From NCBI RefSeq assembly GCF_003121405.1, contig NZ_QBUY01000013.1, forward strand, positions 62,001 to 126,000: a stretch of 64,000 nucleotides of DNA, in the 5' to 3' direction. A program made the translations under genes and the position numbers. The stretch's first letter is position 1. Each line of letters begins with the position of its first letter. The notes under the pieces were generated by a model. That model did no database searches and was not told the DNA's origin. It saw nothing but the letters and a program-made list of their open reading frames with translations. This stretch comes from Paraburkholderia sp. C35. Lineage in GTDB: Bacteria; Pseudomonadota; Gammaproteobacteria; Burkholderiales; Burkholderiaceae. Below are positions 28,297 through 37,445 of this stretch, in pieces.

Positions 28297-29154
28297 TTGG
28301 CGAGAACGAAACAGACGCGTGCGAGCGCGGCGCCCGGCGCCGGCACGATGTTCGCGCTTCGCGCCATCGGTCTCGTGATACTGGCTCGCTGGCTTTTCTC
28401 GATGGGCGAGATGGACCCGCTCACCGCCTTGCAGGCCATGGCATCGTCGCCGTGGGCGTGCATCAATCTCGTTTTCCTGTTTCTTCTGATCTTCCTGCCG
28501 GGCGCCAAGGCGCGCGCCGAGCGGCCGTTCCATCCGTTGCCGCAATGGCTGCGGCAGGCGCTGCGGCTGTTCGCGTTTCTAGGATTGCTGTTCGCGGTCT
28601 GGTCGGTGGGTGCGTTCGTGTGGGCGGCGGGTTGGCGGCGTGCGTTCAGTGCGGTCGCCGCGACCAACGGCTGGCTGCTTGCGGCACCGACGCTGTATGC
28701 CGTGGTCGTGTGGATCTGCCGGCCGCGCGCGTTGTGGCGCACGAATATCGCTGCGCGCCGTTTCGCGATCGGCCGTTTTGCCATATCCATCGATACCGTC
28801 ACGCGCACGGCCATCGTCTGGGCGGAGAGCCGCAAACTCGGCCAGTACGACGCGCGCGAGCTTGCGCTGCGCTGGCATGACGGGACGCAACGCGCAGCGG
28901 GCGCAATGCGGGCGTCGCAGGCCGTCGATCTGTCGGGCGCGCAAGCGGCCACCGTGCCGCCGATCCCGAACGGACACGCGACACTCGAGCGCGCGGGTGT
29001 GGGCGGCTTGCTACGGCGTCCCAGGATCGAACTGACGTGGGATTCGCCCGCTGCCGCCGGTCACAATCGACAGACCGTCTTCAGGACGCCGCTTTCGACG
29101 GAAGGCGACCGTGTCGCGGCGCGCGCGCTCGACGCGAACCTGCGCCAGGCCTGA
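28297..29154 (+). CDS. Membrane protein of unknown function
   Basis: A 285-residue protein with four predicted hydrophobic segments in the first 150 residues (around 17-35, 53-70, 90-112 and 122-142), followed by a soluble basic C-terminal half containing a TTG...WRLPR-free, Arg-rich region. I do not recognise a family. The start is a TTG at 28297 preceded by GAGGAG with 7 bp spacing, which supports it over internal starts. It lies upstream of and in the same direction as a DUF2214-like gene, but about 95 bp apart. A function cannot be assigned. Confidence 0.75.
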   Translation: MARTKQTRASAAPGAGTMFALRAIGLVILARWLFSMGEMDPLTALQAMASSPWACINLVFLFLLIFLPGAKARAERPFHPLPQWLRQALRLFAFLGLLFAVWSVGAFVWAAGWRRAFSAVAATNGWLLAAPTLYAVVVWICRPRALWRTNIAARRFAIGRFAISIDTVTRTAIVWAESRKLGQYDARELALRWHDGTQRAAGAMRASQAVDLSGAQAATVPPIPNGHATLERAGVGGLLRRPRIELTWDSPAAAGHNRQTVFRTPLSTEGDRVAARALDANLRQA

Positions 29155-29248
29155 CGTCGTTCTCCGTGCGCGGTGCCTGCGTGCCGCGCGCGCGTGGTTC
29201 CACACGGTTCTGAAGCGCCAACCGCCTTGCATCGAACGGGAGATGTTC

Positions 29249-29707
29249 ATGCTGATCCGCTGGTTACTGGCCGCGATTCATCTGCTGGGTTACGGATTTG
29301 CGCTCGCCGCGATCGTCGGACGCACGCGCGGTCTGCGCCGTCTGTCGGGTCCGGCGGGGTTACAGCGTGTGTTTGCCGCGGACAGCGTCTGGGGCATCAC
29401 GGCTGTCGTGATGATCGTGACGGGGCTGATGCGCGCGTTCGGCGGCTTCGAAAAGGGTGCCGATTACTACCTGCATGAGCCGCTCTTTCACATCAAGATG
29501 GCCGCGCTCGTGCTGATCCTCGCGCTCGAAATCGCACCGATGATGACCTTGATCCGTTGGCGTGCGGCCATGCGCAGCGGCGAGACGCCCGATCTTTCCC
29601 GTGCGCGCCGTATGGCGCGCATCGGGCATTGGCAGGGCATTCTGCTGGTGGTGATGGTGCTGGCCGCGTCGGGCATGGCGCGCGGCATCGGGGCGGGCGC
29701 GGCGTGA
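29249..29707 (+). CDS. DUF2214-type integral membrane protein
   Basis: A 152-residue protein with four hydrophobic helices (about residues 1-22, 45-62, 78-97 and 128-146). The overall pattern, with a conserved His in AAIHLLGYG and HEPLFHIKMAAL, matches the DUF2214 family, distantly related to CopD-like membrane domains with possible haem or copper ligands. The ATG at 29249 is chosen because GGGAG lies 6 bp upstream; another ATG at 29243 directly abuts that site. The function is unknown. Confidence 0.78.
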   Translation: MLIRWLLAAIHLLGYGFALAAIVGRTRGLRRLSGPAGLQRVFAADSVWGITAVVMIVTGLMRAFGGFEKGADYYLHEPLFHIKMAALVLILALEIAPMMTLIRWRAAMRSGETPDLSRARRMARIGHWQGILLVVMVLAASGMARGIGAGAA

Positions 29708-29748
29708 GGTTGCGTGCCCGTTGGCGGTCAGTCAGAAGCGAGTCATGT

Positions 29749-31575
29749 TCAGCGCGGCGCGATACGGCACCATTGCCACGCAAGCACGCCTTTGCCGATG
29801 CCGGCTTCGTAGGGCGTGCATGACGATGCATCGAAGCTGAACCCGGCTCGCTCGAATGCAGCGGCAGCATCGGCGGCGAGCTGGCGATTGCGCGCCGCGA
29901 GATCGCAGCGGTCGTCGGCACGCAGGCCCAGATGGCATTGCTCGGACGCATCGCGCGGCGTTTCGACGGCGGCATGCAGTCGCAGCTTCGATACCGCCCA
30001 GTTCAGCGCATGACAGCCGCCCGCCGAGCGGGTCAGCCCGAGCGTCGCGGCGACGTCGTTGATGTTGTTCACGCTGTCCTCGCGCCAGTTGTGCGCGCCG
30101 TCGATCAACGCGAACGACGGGCCGCCGCGCTCGCGTGCGAATGCCACGACGCGCGCACGAAATGCATCGCTGGCGGGGAAGCTGCTGTCGATTTGCGTGA
30201 ACGCGACCGTATCGGGAAAGCGCGTCGCGATCCATGCCCAGCCTGTCGTCGTGCTCCTGATAACAACCGTCGTGCGTTCCGGCTGGGCAAGCGGCGGAAG
30301 GTGCGCGTGATAGAGCGGATCGGCCCAGCCTTCATGGCCCCACGTGCGCGCGCCGCCCGTCACCACGACGACCGTGGCCGCGATCAGCAGCCACTTCGAC
30401 GCGCGCCGCGCCACGCGGGCGGGCAGCAGCCGGTCGAGCAGCAGCACCAGCACCATCGGCGCCAGCATTTCGATGGGAACGATATAGCGGTAGATGCTGA
30501 ACAGCTTCATCCACACGACAAAGCCGAGCACGACGAACAGCACCACAAAGCGCTGCTTCGGTTCGAGCGCGGCGCGAGCTTGCGGCTTGAAGCGTACGGT
30601 TGCACGAACGAGTGCCCACCACACGAACACGACGTAGACGATTGGCCAGATGATCTGGCGAATCGGCGTCTCGCCGACGCGCTTCGAATCTGCCGCGATG
30701 ATGAACGGCCACAGCAGTGTTTCGGCGAGATTGCGCGGCAGCCAGCGCGTGTCGGCCTGGGCGGCGGGAATCGTGAGCGGATTCGGAAAGAACTTGCCGA
30801 ACTGCGGATAGAGCGGATTACCGAACTGTTGCCACAGATGCAGCATCCAGAAGCCCGTCGTCGTGGCCATGCCGAGCAGCACGCCGACGCCGAACAGAAA
30901 CGCAATGCGCACGCGCACCGTCAACGCGCCGGGATAGCTCAGCAGGCTCACGCACAGCGCGACGGCGAACAGCGCGTTGGTCAGCTTGAGGCCGGTGGCG
31001 AACCCAACCAGCAGGCCGCTCGCGATCGACGCGGCGACCGCGCGCGCGGTGAATTCGCCAAGGCGTTGCCAGTTCGAGAGCGCGATGAGCAGGCCGCCCA
31101 GCACGAGCAATGCGGTTGTGTCGTCGCCCATCGAGTTGCCGAGTCCCGACAGAAAGTTGGCCGTGAGGCACCCGGCTGCGGCGATGAGGACAGGCAGGCG
31201 GTATCGTTCGTCATCCGATGTGGCGGGCCACACCTGGCGCGCAATCGCAACGATCAGCACGAACGTCGAGCCATGCAGCACGCCGAGCAGAAATCCGACG
31301 ACGCGCGAAGGCAGATGCGTGTTCAACAGGTACAGCGCCGAGTCGAGCAGCGGATTGAAATACGTCTGCATGCCGGCGGGCGCGAGGTCGGTCTGCAGTT
31401 TGCCGTGCAGCCATGCGAACGGGTTGTACAGGTGGTAGTTGTAGAGATCCCAGTTCGCGTCCGCGCCGAGCATCAACGAGTACAGCCCGAACAGCAGTGG
31501 CACGATCACGCATGCGACTGTCATCGCGCGACGCGAGCGCAGATCGACAATGCGCGTGCGCGTTGTAGTCGACAT
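29749..31575 (-). CDS. Large polytopic membrane protein, possible GT-C-type glycosyltransferase
   Basis: About 608 residues with ten or more hydrophobic helices in the first 430 residues and a soluble C-terminal domain after VVVTGGARTWGHEGW. The first loop contains DANWDLYNYHLYNPFA, which resembles the acidic first-loop motif of GT-C enzymes that use polyprenyl-phosphate sugars. It is 38 bp downstream of a GtrA-family gene on the same strand, and GtrA proteins flip lipid-linked sugars, so the pair could add a sugar to a surface polymer. The ATG at 31575 is preferred to an upstream ATG overlapping gtrA. I assign no specific substrate. Confidence 0.72.
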   Translation of the reverse strand: MSTTTRTRIVDLRSRRAMTVACVIVPLLFGLYSLMLGADANWDLYNYHLYNPFAWLHGKLQTDLAPAGMQTYFNPLLDSALYLLNTHLPSRVVGFLLGVLHGSTFVLIVAIARQVWPATSDDERYRLPVLIAAAGCLTANFLSGLGNSMGDDTTALLVLGGLLIALSNWQRLGEFTARAVAASIASGLLVGFATGLKLTNALFAVALCVSLLSYPGALTVRVRIAFLFGVGVLLGMATTTGFWMLHLWQQFGNPLYPQFGKFFPNPLTIPAAQADTRWLPRNLAETLLWPFIIAADSKRVGETPIRQIIWPIVYVVFVWWALVRATVRFKPQARAALEPKQRFVVLFVVLGFVVWMKLFSIYRYIVPIEMLAPMVLVLLLDRLLPARVARRASKWLLIAATVVVVTGGARTWGHEGWADPLYHAHLPPLAQPERTTVVIRSTTTGWAWIATRFPDTVAFTQIDSSFPASDAFRARVVAFARERGGPSFALIDGAHNWREDSVNNINDVAATLGLTRSAGGCHALNWAVSKLRLHAAVETPRDASEQCHLGLRADDRCDLAARNRQLAADAAAAFERAGFSFDASSCTPYEAGIGKGVLAWQWCRIAPR

Positions 31576-31613
31576 CGCGCTGCTCTGAAGATCCGGCTTC
31601 GCGGAATGAGGCG

Positions 31614-32003
31614 TCACGAGCGGGCCTTGAAGACCCACAGTTTCGCGCTCACGAAGTTGACCGTCATGCCCGCGAGCGAGCCGACGGCAACGGCGATCAG
31701 CGGCAGCAAGCCGTTCTTCGGCAGCATCACGACGGTTGCGCTATACGCTGCGTAGTTGACGACGCCGCCACCGAGCATCGCGAACAGGTAATGCCACCAT
31801 TCGGACCATGCCGACCGGTTGCTGCTTTCGACGAATGTGAAGCGTCGGTTGATCTGCCATGTCGACCATACGGCAGCAAGAAACGACACCGCGCGGCCGA
31901 CGAAATAACCCGCGCCCAGCGCAAGCATGCCGTACAGCACGCCGGCATCGACCACGAGTCCGATGACGCCGGCGATGGCGAAACGCAGTAGTTCACGCTT
32001 CAT
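31614..32003 (-). CDS. GtrA-family lipid-linked sugar translocase
   Basis: A 129-residue protein with four membrane helices covering most of its length, as expected for GtrA. Conserved features are LLRFAIAGVIGLVVDAGVLY at the N-terminus, the loop INRRFTF and the C-terminal NFVSAKLWVFK. Family members move undecaprenyl-phosphate-glucose or related carriers across the inner membrane. The open frame runs far upstream, but the ATG at 32003 gives the family N-terminus. It is probably cotranscribed with the large membrane protein downstream. Confidence 0.9.
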   Translation of the reverse strand: MKRELLRFAIAGVIGLVVDAGVLYGMLALGAGYFVGRAVSFLAAVWSTWQINRRFTFVESSNRSAWSEWWHYLFAMLGGGVVNYAAYSATVVMLPKNGLLPLIAVAVGSLAGMTVNFVSAKLWVFKARS

Positions 32004-32262
32004 TGGATGGCTCGTCCCGCTAGTGTCGCTGCCTCGTTGCAGCGGAAAGCCGGCACGGCCGGTCGAAGCGAATCGTAAAGAGGCATCGGACGATAAAGGA
32101 AGATGTTGACGGGCTGCGCAGGCGACGGTGATGGAGCGCACGCGAAGCGCGGCTATTTTATCGCACGCATCGGGCGTGGCCCGTTTGTTCGAGCCGGGTG
32201 TGGCGGCGATATGGACACGCACGCAGCAAAGCATGCATCGTGATCAGGACGGACCGGAAATG

Positions 32263-32295
32263 AAAAAGGCCCTCGGCTTTCGCCAGAGGGCCTTT
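32263..32295 (-). terminator. Intrinsic terminator downstream of tRNA-Val
   Basis: A 10-bp stem (32265-32274 with 32286-32295); on the minus strand it is followed by five T residues. It lies 30 bases after the tRNA-Val 3' end. Confidence 0.88.
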
Positions 32296-32324
32296 ATTCT
32301 TCGGGTTCTACATACCCATGAATC

Positions 32325-32399
32325 TGGTGGGTAGTACTGGGATCGAACCAGTGACCCCTGCCGTGTGAAGGCAGTGCTCTACCGCTGAGCTAACCACCC
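32325..32399 (-). tRNA. valV: tRNA-Val (anticodon CAC)
   Basis: A 75-nt cloverleaf on the minus strand: acceptor GGGTGGT/ACTACCC with a wobble pair, D-arm GCTC/GAGC, anticodon stem CTGCC/GGCAG with loop TTCACAC (anticodon CAC, reading GUG), T-loop TTCGATC and an encoded CCA. It lies 48 bp downstream of dnaQ on the same strand and before a terminator, so it may be read from the dnaQ transcript. The gene-symbol number is conventional. Confidence 0.96.
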
Positions 32400-32447
32400 G
32401 AAGAGAGGCAGATTATGTCAGGCCTTTTAGACTTCGGCAAGTACTTT

Positions 32448-33197
32448 TTAAGCAATTTGCGCATCGGCTGATTCGGACGCGTTGTCGGCAGCGGGTTGGG
32501 TGCGCCACACGCTGGTTCCCTTTATCGATTTGTCGAGACCATCGAGCAGCGCTTCGTGCGCGGCGAGTTCGTCGTCCGTTGCCGTGAGCACCACGAGATC
32601 GAGCGTGTCGAGTTTCACGCGCTTCGTGCCGTTGGCTTCGTTTGCAGCCGCTTCGCCGATCATGTCGATCACGAGGCTTTCCTGGCCGCGCGTCATCGCC
32701 AGATAGACTTCAGCGAGCAGCTCCGAGTCGAGCAACGCGCCGTGCAGCGTACGGTGCGCGTTGCTGATGCCGAAGCGGTCGCAGAGCGCGTCGAGCGAAT
32801 TGCGCTTGCCCGGGAACATCGACTTCGCGCGCACCAGCGTATCGATCACCTCGCCGCAATGGTCTTTGAACGACGGCAGGCCGAGCAGCGCGAATTCGGC
32901 TTCGAGGAAGCCGATATCGAACGGCGCGTTGTGAATGATGAGTTCCGCGTCCTTCACGAAGTCGCGCAGTTCATTGGCGATCTCGGCGAACTTGGGCTTG
33001 TCGCTCAGGAATTCGGTGGTCAGGCCGTGCACGGCCAGCGCGCCCGGATCGCTATCGCGCTCGGGATTGACGTAGAAGTGCAGGTTGTTGCCCGTCAGCC
33101 GACGGTTCACCAGTTCGACGCAACCGATTTCGATGATGCGGTCGCCGCTTCTCGCGTTCAGTCCTGTCGTTTCCGTTTCGAGAATGATTTGACGCAT
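32448..33197 (-). CDS. dnaQ: DNA polymerase III epsilon subunit with Asp-to-Glu change in Exo I
   Basis: A 249-residue proofreading 3'-5' exonuclease of the DEDDh family. Exo II (HNAPFDIGF) and Exo III with the catalytic His and Asp (RTLHGALLDSELLAEVYLAM) are intact. Exo I reads ILETETTG: the first metal-binding Asp (Asp12 of E. coli, in DTETTG) is Glu7 here, codon GAA at 33177-33179 on the minus strand. A C-terminal tail after about residue 185 carries the segment that should bind the alpha subunit. The start is fixed by the MRQIIL N-terminus. rnhA lies upstream on the same strand, the common proteobacterial pairing, though usually divergent in enterics. Confidence 0.96.
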   Translation of the reverse strand: MRQIILETETTGLNARSGDRIIEIGCVELVNRRLTGNNLHFYVNPERDSDPGALAVHGLTTEFLSDKPKFAEIANELRDFVKDAELIIHNAPFDIGFLEAEFALLGLPSFKDHCGEVIDTLVRAKSMFPGKRNSLDALCDRFGISNAHRTLHGALLDSELLAEVYLAMTRGQESLVIDMIGEAAANEANGTKRVKLDTLDLVVLTATDDELAAHEALLDGLDKSIKGTSVWRTQPAADNASESADAQIA

Positions 33198-33294
33198 GTC
33201 GGTGTTGTCTGCCTGTGTGGATGCTTGAAGCGTGAAAAAGAATAAGGCTCTCTAAAGCCCGCCGCGAACGTGCAAAAAACGGCTCGCAAACAAC

Positions 33295-33741
33295 TCAAAG
33301 CCCGGCCAGCGACGCGACGCCGCGATTGGCGAGCGCATCCGCGCGCTCGTTCTCCGGATGGCCCGCGTGGCCTTTGACCCAGCGCCATTCGAGTTCGTGT
33401 TGCTGCGTGAGCGCGTCGAGTCGCTTCCATAGGTCGGCGTTCTTGACGGGTGCCTTGGCCGCCGTCACCCAGCCTTTCTTTTTCCAGCCATGAATCCACT
33501 CGCTGATGCCTTTCTGCACGTATTGCGAATCGGTGTGCACGACGGCCTTGCACGGACGCTTGAGCGCCTCGAGCGCAGCGATCACGGCCATCAGTTCCAT
33601 GCGGTTGTTGGTCGTGTTCGCTTCGCCGCCGAACAGCTCTTTTTCCTGCGTGCCGAAACGCAGCAGCGCGCCCCAGCCGCCGGGGCCTGGATTACCCTTG
33701 CAGGCACCGTCGGTGAAAATTTCGATCAGATCAGAACTCAT
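33295..33741 (-). CDS. rnhA: Ribonuclease HI
   Basis: A 148-residue enzyme that degrades the RNA strand of RNA-DNA hybrids. All catalytic residues are visible: Asp in [14 protein letters not shown], Glu in NRMELMA, Asp in HTDSQYV, and His and Asp in [17 protein letters not shown]. The ATG at 33741 overlaps the stop of the upstream methyltransferase (ATGA), showing tight coupling; the longer open frame further up is not coding. Length and motifs match E. coli RNase HI. Confidence 0.98.
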   Translation of the reverse strand: MSSDLIEIFTDGACKGNPGPGGWGALLRFGTQEKELFGGEANTTNNRMELMAVIAALEALKRPCKAVVHTDSQYVQKGISEWIHGWKKKGWVTAAKAPVKNADLWKRLDALTQQHELEWRWVKGHAGHPENERADALANRGVASLAGL

Positions 33742-34553
33742 TTTGCCTTGTTGCGGGTGTTGGGCGTGGCAGCGGGCGCGAGGCCGGCGGCCAGCACGGG
33801 CTTCTTGACTTTCAGTGGACCCACCAGGCGCATGCCGCGCACGCGCTTGATGGCCGTGACCATGTACACGGCGCCGAAAATCGGCCACCAGCGGTCGCCG
33901 GCGGCTTCCATGAACTGATAGCGCGACAGCCATTTCTCGCCAACGAGGGGCGGACGATAGCAGCCGAAGCGCCCGCGTTCAAGGTCGAAACCGAGCAGCT
34001 TGATCCAGTCCTTGAGACGCGTAAACGCGATCAGGTCATGCGCCGCAGGCACGAACGGCCGCCCGGCGACCTTGCCGAACGACTGCCGCGCGCCCCACAG
34101 CGACAGCGAATTGAAGCCGAGAATGATCAGCTGACCCTCGGGCATCAGCACGCGCTCGGCTTCGCGCAGCAGCCTGTGCGGATCGCGGGTGAATTCCAGC
34201 GTGTGGGGCATCACGATCAGATCGACGCTTTGCGCTTCAAACGGCAGGTCGAGCAGGTCGCACCAGACGGCACTGCGTCCGGCCGGCGCGTGCCGCTCGG
34301 GCATGCCGCCCGCGATGCCGCGTGGAAAGGTATAGGGCGCGCTGGCGCCGCTCTCGGCGTCGAGCACGAGACCGCGGCAGGGCATGCGGTTCTCGCGCAG
34401 CGCGTCGAGTTGCGGCAGGCCCAGTTGCAGCGCGTGGTAGCCGAATACGTCGGACACGACGCGGTCGAGCTGCGCCTGCTCCCACTCCAGCACGTAGCGT
34501 CCGGGCGGGGAGGTGGTCCAGGCAGGCCAGTCTATAATCGATCGGTCAGACAT
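33738..34553 (-). CDS. Class I SAM-dependent methyltransferase
   Basis: A 271-residue protein with the methyltransferase type 11 pattern: [21 protein letters not shown] for strands 3 and 4, and [31 protein letters not shown] for the post-motif helix and strand. The usual Gly-rich motif I is weak ([13 protein letters not shown]), so SAM binding should be regarded as inferred. It is a conserved neighbour of rnhA in Burkholderiales. Its ATG (34553) is only 19 bp from the divergent gloB ATG. The substrate is unknown. Confidence 0.85.
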   Translation of the reverse strand: MSDRSIIDWPAWTTSPPGRYVLEWEQAQLDRVVSDVFGYHALQLGLPQLDALRENRMPCRGLVLDAESGASAPYTFPRGIAGGMPERHAPAGRSAVWCDLLDLPFEAQSVDLIVMPHTLEFTRDPHRLLREAERVLMPEGQLIILGFNSLSLWGARQSFGKVAGRPFVPAAHDLIAFTRLKDWIKLLGFDLERGRFGCYRPPLVGEKWLSRYQFMEAAGDRWWPIFGAVYMVTAIKRVRGMRLVGPLKVKKPVLAAGLAPAATPNTRNKAK

Positions 34554-34572
34554 GTTGAAGAATGCGTCGCCT

Positions 34573-35364
34573 ATGAATTCGCTCGAGTACGTGCCCGTCC
34601 CGGCATTTGATGACAATTACATCTGGGTCGTTTCCGACGGCGCTCACGCCGTCGTCGTCGATCCGGGCGACGCCGCCCCGGTGAAGGCTTATCTGGCAAA
34701 ACGGGGATGGCGGCTGAGCGCTATTTTACTCACGCACCATCATGCCGACCACGTCGGCGGAGTGGCCGATCTGCTGGATGGCCAGCTTGTGCCCGTCTAC
34801 GGCCCCGCCGGAGAAGCGATTGCCCATCTCACGCAGCGTCTGAAGCAGGGCGACGAGGTGCACATCGCGGCGCCCGCGCTCGATTTCACGATACTCGACG
34901 TGCCCGGCCATACGAGTGGGCACATCGCGTACTTCCAGGCAGCCGATCCGCGCGGCACGCCGCACGTGTTCTGCGGCGACACGCTGTTCGCGTGCGGCTG
35001 CGGCCGGCTGTTCGAAGGCACGCCCGCGCAGATGCTCAAGTCGCTCGACGCGCTTGCCGCGTTGCCCGGCGCAACGGAAGTGCACTGCGCGCACGAATAC
35101 ACGCTGTCGAACATCCGCTTCGCGCTTGCCTGCGAACCGGGCAATCGGGATTTGCAAGCGTGGCGCGACGAAGCAACCGATCTGCGCGCCCGCCACGTGC
35201 CGACATTGCCCACCACGATCGCTCACGAACGCGCCGTCAACCCGTTCCTGCGCGCGGGCGAGCCGTCCGTTCAGGCAACGCTCGCCGAGCAGTTGCATGA
35301 ATCGGTGCCGGATCGCCTGGCCGCGTTTACATTGATGCGAGAGTGGAAGAACAGGTTCCGCTAA
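34573..35364 (+). CDS. gloB: Hydroxyacylglutathione hydrolase (glyoxalase II)
   Basis: A 263-residue metallo-beta-lactamase-fold enzyme that splits S-lactoylglutathione to D-lactate and glutathione in methylglyoxal detoxification. The metal motif THHHADHVGG, the His in VPGHTSGH, the bridging Asp in CGDTLFACGCGR and the final His in CAHEYTLSN are all present, as is the C-terminal VNPFLR. The ATG at 34573 gives the standard N-terminus; an ATG at 34552 would overlap the divergent methyltransferase start. A TATAAT at 34533-34538 could be its -10. Confidence 0.96.
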   Translation: MNSLEYVPVPAFDDNYIWVVSDGAHAVVVDPGDAAPVKAYLAKRGWRLSAILLTHHHADHVGGVADLLDGQLVPVYGPAGEAIAHLTQRLKQGDEVHIAAPALDFTILDVPGHTSGHIAYFQAADPRGTPHVFCGDTLFACGCGRLFEGTPAQMLKSLDALAALPGATEVHCAHEYTLSNIRFALACEPGNRDLQAWRDEATDLRARHVPTLPTTIAHERAVNPFLRAGEPSVQATLAEQLHESVPDRLAAFTLMREWKNRFR

Positions 35365-35519
35365 CCGGGTAAAGCATGGGGCTATGCTCATCCGAATCGT
35401 AGAAACAAACGCCAAGCCTCAGATTTGGCTACGTTTTTCACATTTTTCTGATTGACGTAAAGGGCGCACTTTCGTACTATCGGCTGCAAATTCCAGCCCC
35501 TTTGGAAGCCGAGACGTTC

Positions 35520-37196
35520 ATGAGATTTATCTTTTGCGCGTTGTTGGTCCTGACGCTCGCCGCTTGCGCGAGCCAGGGGCCAGCAACGAATAGCCTTTCC
35601 ACCGCTTCCAATCCTGCTAGCCAGCAAGCCGTAGCCGACGCCCTTCGCAAGACTGCCACCGCCAAAGAAACCATCAATGTCGACCAGGGTTCGGTCGATC
35701 AGTTGACGAGCGCGGACAGCGATCTCTGGGGCCGTATCCGCCGTGGTTTTCAGATGCCCGACCTGCAAAGCGACCTCGTCGACATGCAGGCGAACTGGTA
35801 TGCACAGCGCCCGGACTACGTCCAGCGCATGACCGAACGGTCGCAGAAATACCTGTACCACATCGTCGAGGAACTCGAAGCACGTCATATGCCGACGGAA
35901 CTGGCGCTGCTGCCGTTCATCGAGTCCGCGTATAACCCGCAGGCGTTGTCCGTGGCGAAGGCGGCGGGCATGTGGCAGTTCGTGCCGGGCACGGGCCGCA
36001 CCTACAACCTCAAGCAGAACATGTGGCAGGACGAGCGCCGTGACGTGCTCGCGTCCACCAGCGCTGCGCTCGACTATCTGTCGCGTCTGCACGATATGTT
36101 CGGCGACTGGTACTTGGCGCTCGCCGCGTACAACTGGGGCGAGGGCAACGTGCAGCGCGCCATCGCGCGCAACGAAGCGGCGGGTCTGCCTACCGACTAC
36201 CAAAGCCTGCGCATGCCGATGGAAACGCGCAACTACGTGCCCAAGCTGCAGGCCGTCAAGAACCTCGTGATGAACCCGCAGGTTTTCGGTCTCACGCTGC
36301 GGTCCATTCCGAATCACCCGTACTTCGTCACGGTCACGACGTCGCATGACATCGACGTCGATACGGCGGCGAAGCTCGCGAACATGACGCCGGACGAATT
36401 CCGCTCGCTGAATCCATCGTTCAAGAAGCCGGTCATTCTCGGCGCGACGCAACCGCAGATCCTGCAGCCGTTCGACAATGCCAGCGCGTTCGAACGCAAT
36501 CTGAAGTCGTACACGGGTTCGCTGTCGTCGTGGACAACTTATACCGTCACGGAGCGCTCGCGCCCGGCGGCGATCGCCGAAAAAATCGGCGTCGAGCCCG
36601 ACACGCTGATGGCCGTCAACAAGATTCCGGCCGGTATGCGCCTGAAGCCGGGTTCGACGATCGTCGTGCCGCGCGCCGATGACGACGACGAAGACATCAG
36701 CGCCGACGTCGCCGAAGGCGCTGTGCTGGCGATGGAACCGGACGTGCCCGACACGCGCAAGATGCTGATCCGCGTGCGCCGCAAGCAGTCGATGGCGATG
36801 ATCGCCGACCGTTACGATGTGTCGATCGGCCAGTTGAAAGCCTGGAACCGCACGAAGCGCGACATGGTCATGCCGGGTCAGGTGGTCGTGCTGCACGTGC
36901 CCGTTGGCAAAGCGATGCCGAGCGAGCCGGGTCCGCAGAAACTGGCGACGGTGCCCGTGGGCGGCGGCGTCGAAAAGGCGAGCGCCGAGGTCGCAGCCAC
37001 GCGTTCCGAATCGCGCTACGATAAGAAGCGAGGCCGCGGCCACACTGGCGTGGTGAAGGTGTCGGAACCCGTCGGCAAAACGCCTGCCGCAAAAGGCAAG
37101 GTGACGAAGGTTTCGGCGCAGTCGGCCGGCAAGGCGTCGAAGGCTGAAACTGGTAGCCGCCCTAAGGTCTCGGCCAACGCGAAGAAGGGCAAGTAA
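35520..37196 (+). CDS. mltD: Membrane-bound lytic murein transglycosylase D
   Basis: A 558-residue lipoprotein that cleaves glycan strands of peptidoglycan to 1,6-anhydromuropeptides. The signal peptide ends in a lipobox (LTLAAC, Cys16). The SLT-type domain (about 115-260) has the catalytic Glu135 in PFIESAYNP, followed by AAGMWQFVPGTGR. Two LysM-like repeats near residues 340-390 and 415-465 bind glycan. The C-terminal 80 residues are Lys/Ala/Gly-rich and probably disordered. It is expressed alone, with a terminator after it. Confidence 0.94.
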   Translation: MRFIFCALLVLTLAACASQGPATNSLSTASNPASQQAVADALRKTATAKETINVDQGSVDQLTSADSDLWGRIRRGFQMPDLQSDLVDMQANWYAQRPDYVQRMTERSQKYLYHIVEELEARHMPTELALLPFIESAYNPQALSVAKAAGMWQFVPGTGRTYNLKQNMWQDERRDVLASTSAALDYLSRLHDMFGDWYLALAAYNWGEGNVQRAIARNEAAGLPTDYQSLRMPMETRNYVPKLQAVKNLVMNPQVFGLTLRSIPNHPYFVTVTTSHDIDVDTAAKLANMTPDEFRSLNPSFKKPVILGATQPQILQPFDNASAFERNLKSYTGSLSSWTTYTVTERSRPAAIAEKIGVEPDTLMAVNKIPAGMRLKPGSTIVVPRADDDDEDISADVAEGAVLAMEPDVPDTRKMLIRVRRKQSMAMIADRYDVSIGQLKAWNRTKRDMVMPGQVVVLHVPVGKAMPSEPGPQKLATVPVGGGVEKASAEVAATRSESRYDKKRGRGHTGVVKVSEPVGKTPAAKGKVTKVSAQSAGKASKAETGSRPKVSANAKKGK

Positions 37197-37282
37197 ACAA
37201 CAGCGGCTCTTCCGAGGATGACCGAACATGCGTTGCGGGGGCAGCGCATGAAGTGCGCTCCGATCTCTCCTCGATTTCCTTG

Positions 37283-37312
37283 ACGCCGTCACTATCTGGT
37301 GACGGCGTTTTT
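37283..37312 (+). terminator. Intrinsic terminator downstream of mltD
   Basis: A 10-bp stem (37283-37292 with 37299-37308) with a 6-base loop and a T-run at 37308-37312. Confidence 0.88.
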
Positions 37313-37445
37313 CATTTCTGCCGACGCTTCCGTCCCGCGCGTTTGCATCCGGGAGTCCGCACGCGGCACGCGGTCTTGCACCACGATGGACACGATTAGG
37401 CTATCGTTCAGCCTCAGGCCTGTCTGGCCAGCTTGCTGACGCATC

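Noticed and set aside
28297..28340. The unknown membrane protein begins MARTKQT, the same seven residues as the histone H3 N-terminus.
   Set aside because: The match stops after seven residues, the protein is a polytopic membrane protein and no histone-like fold follows; it is a coincidence.
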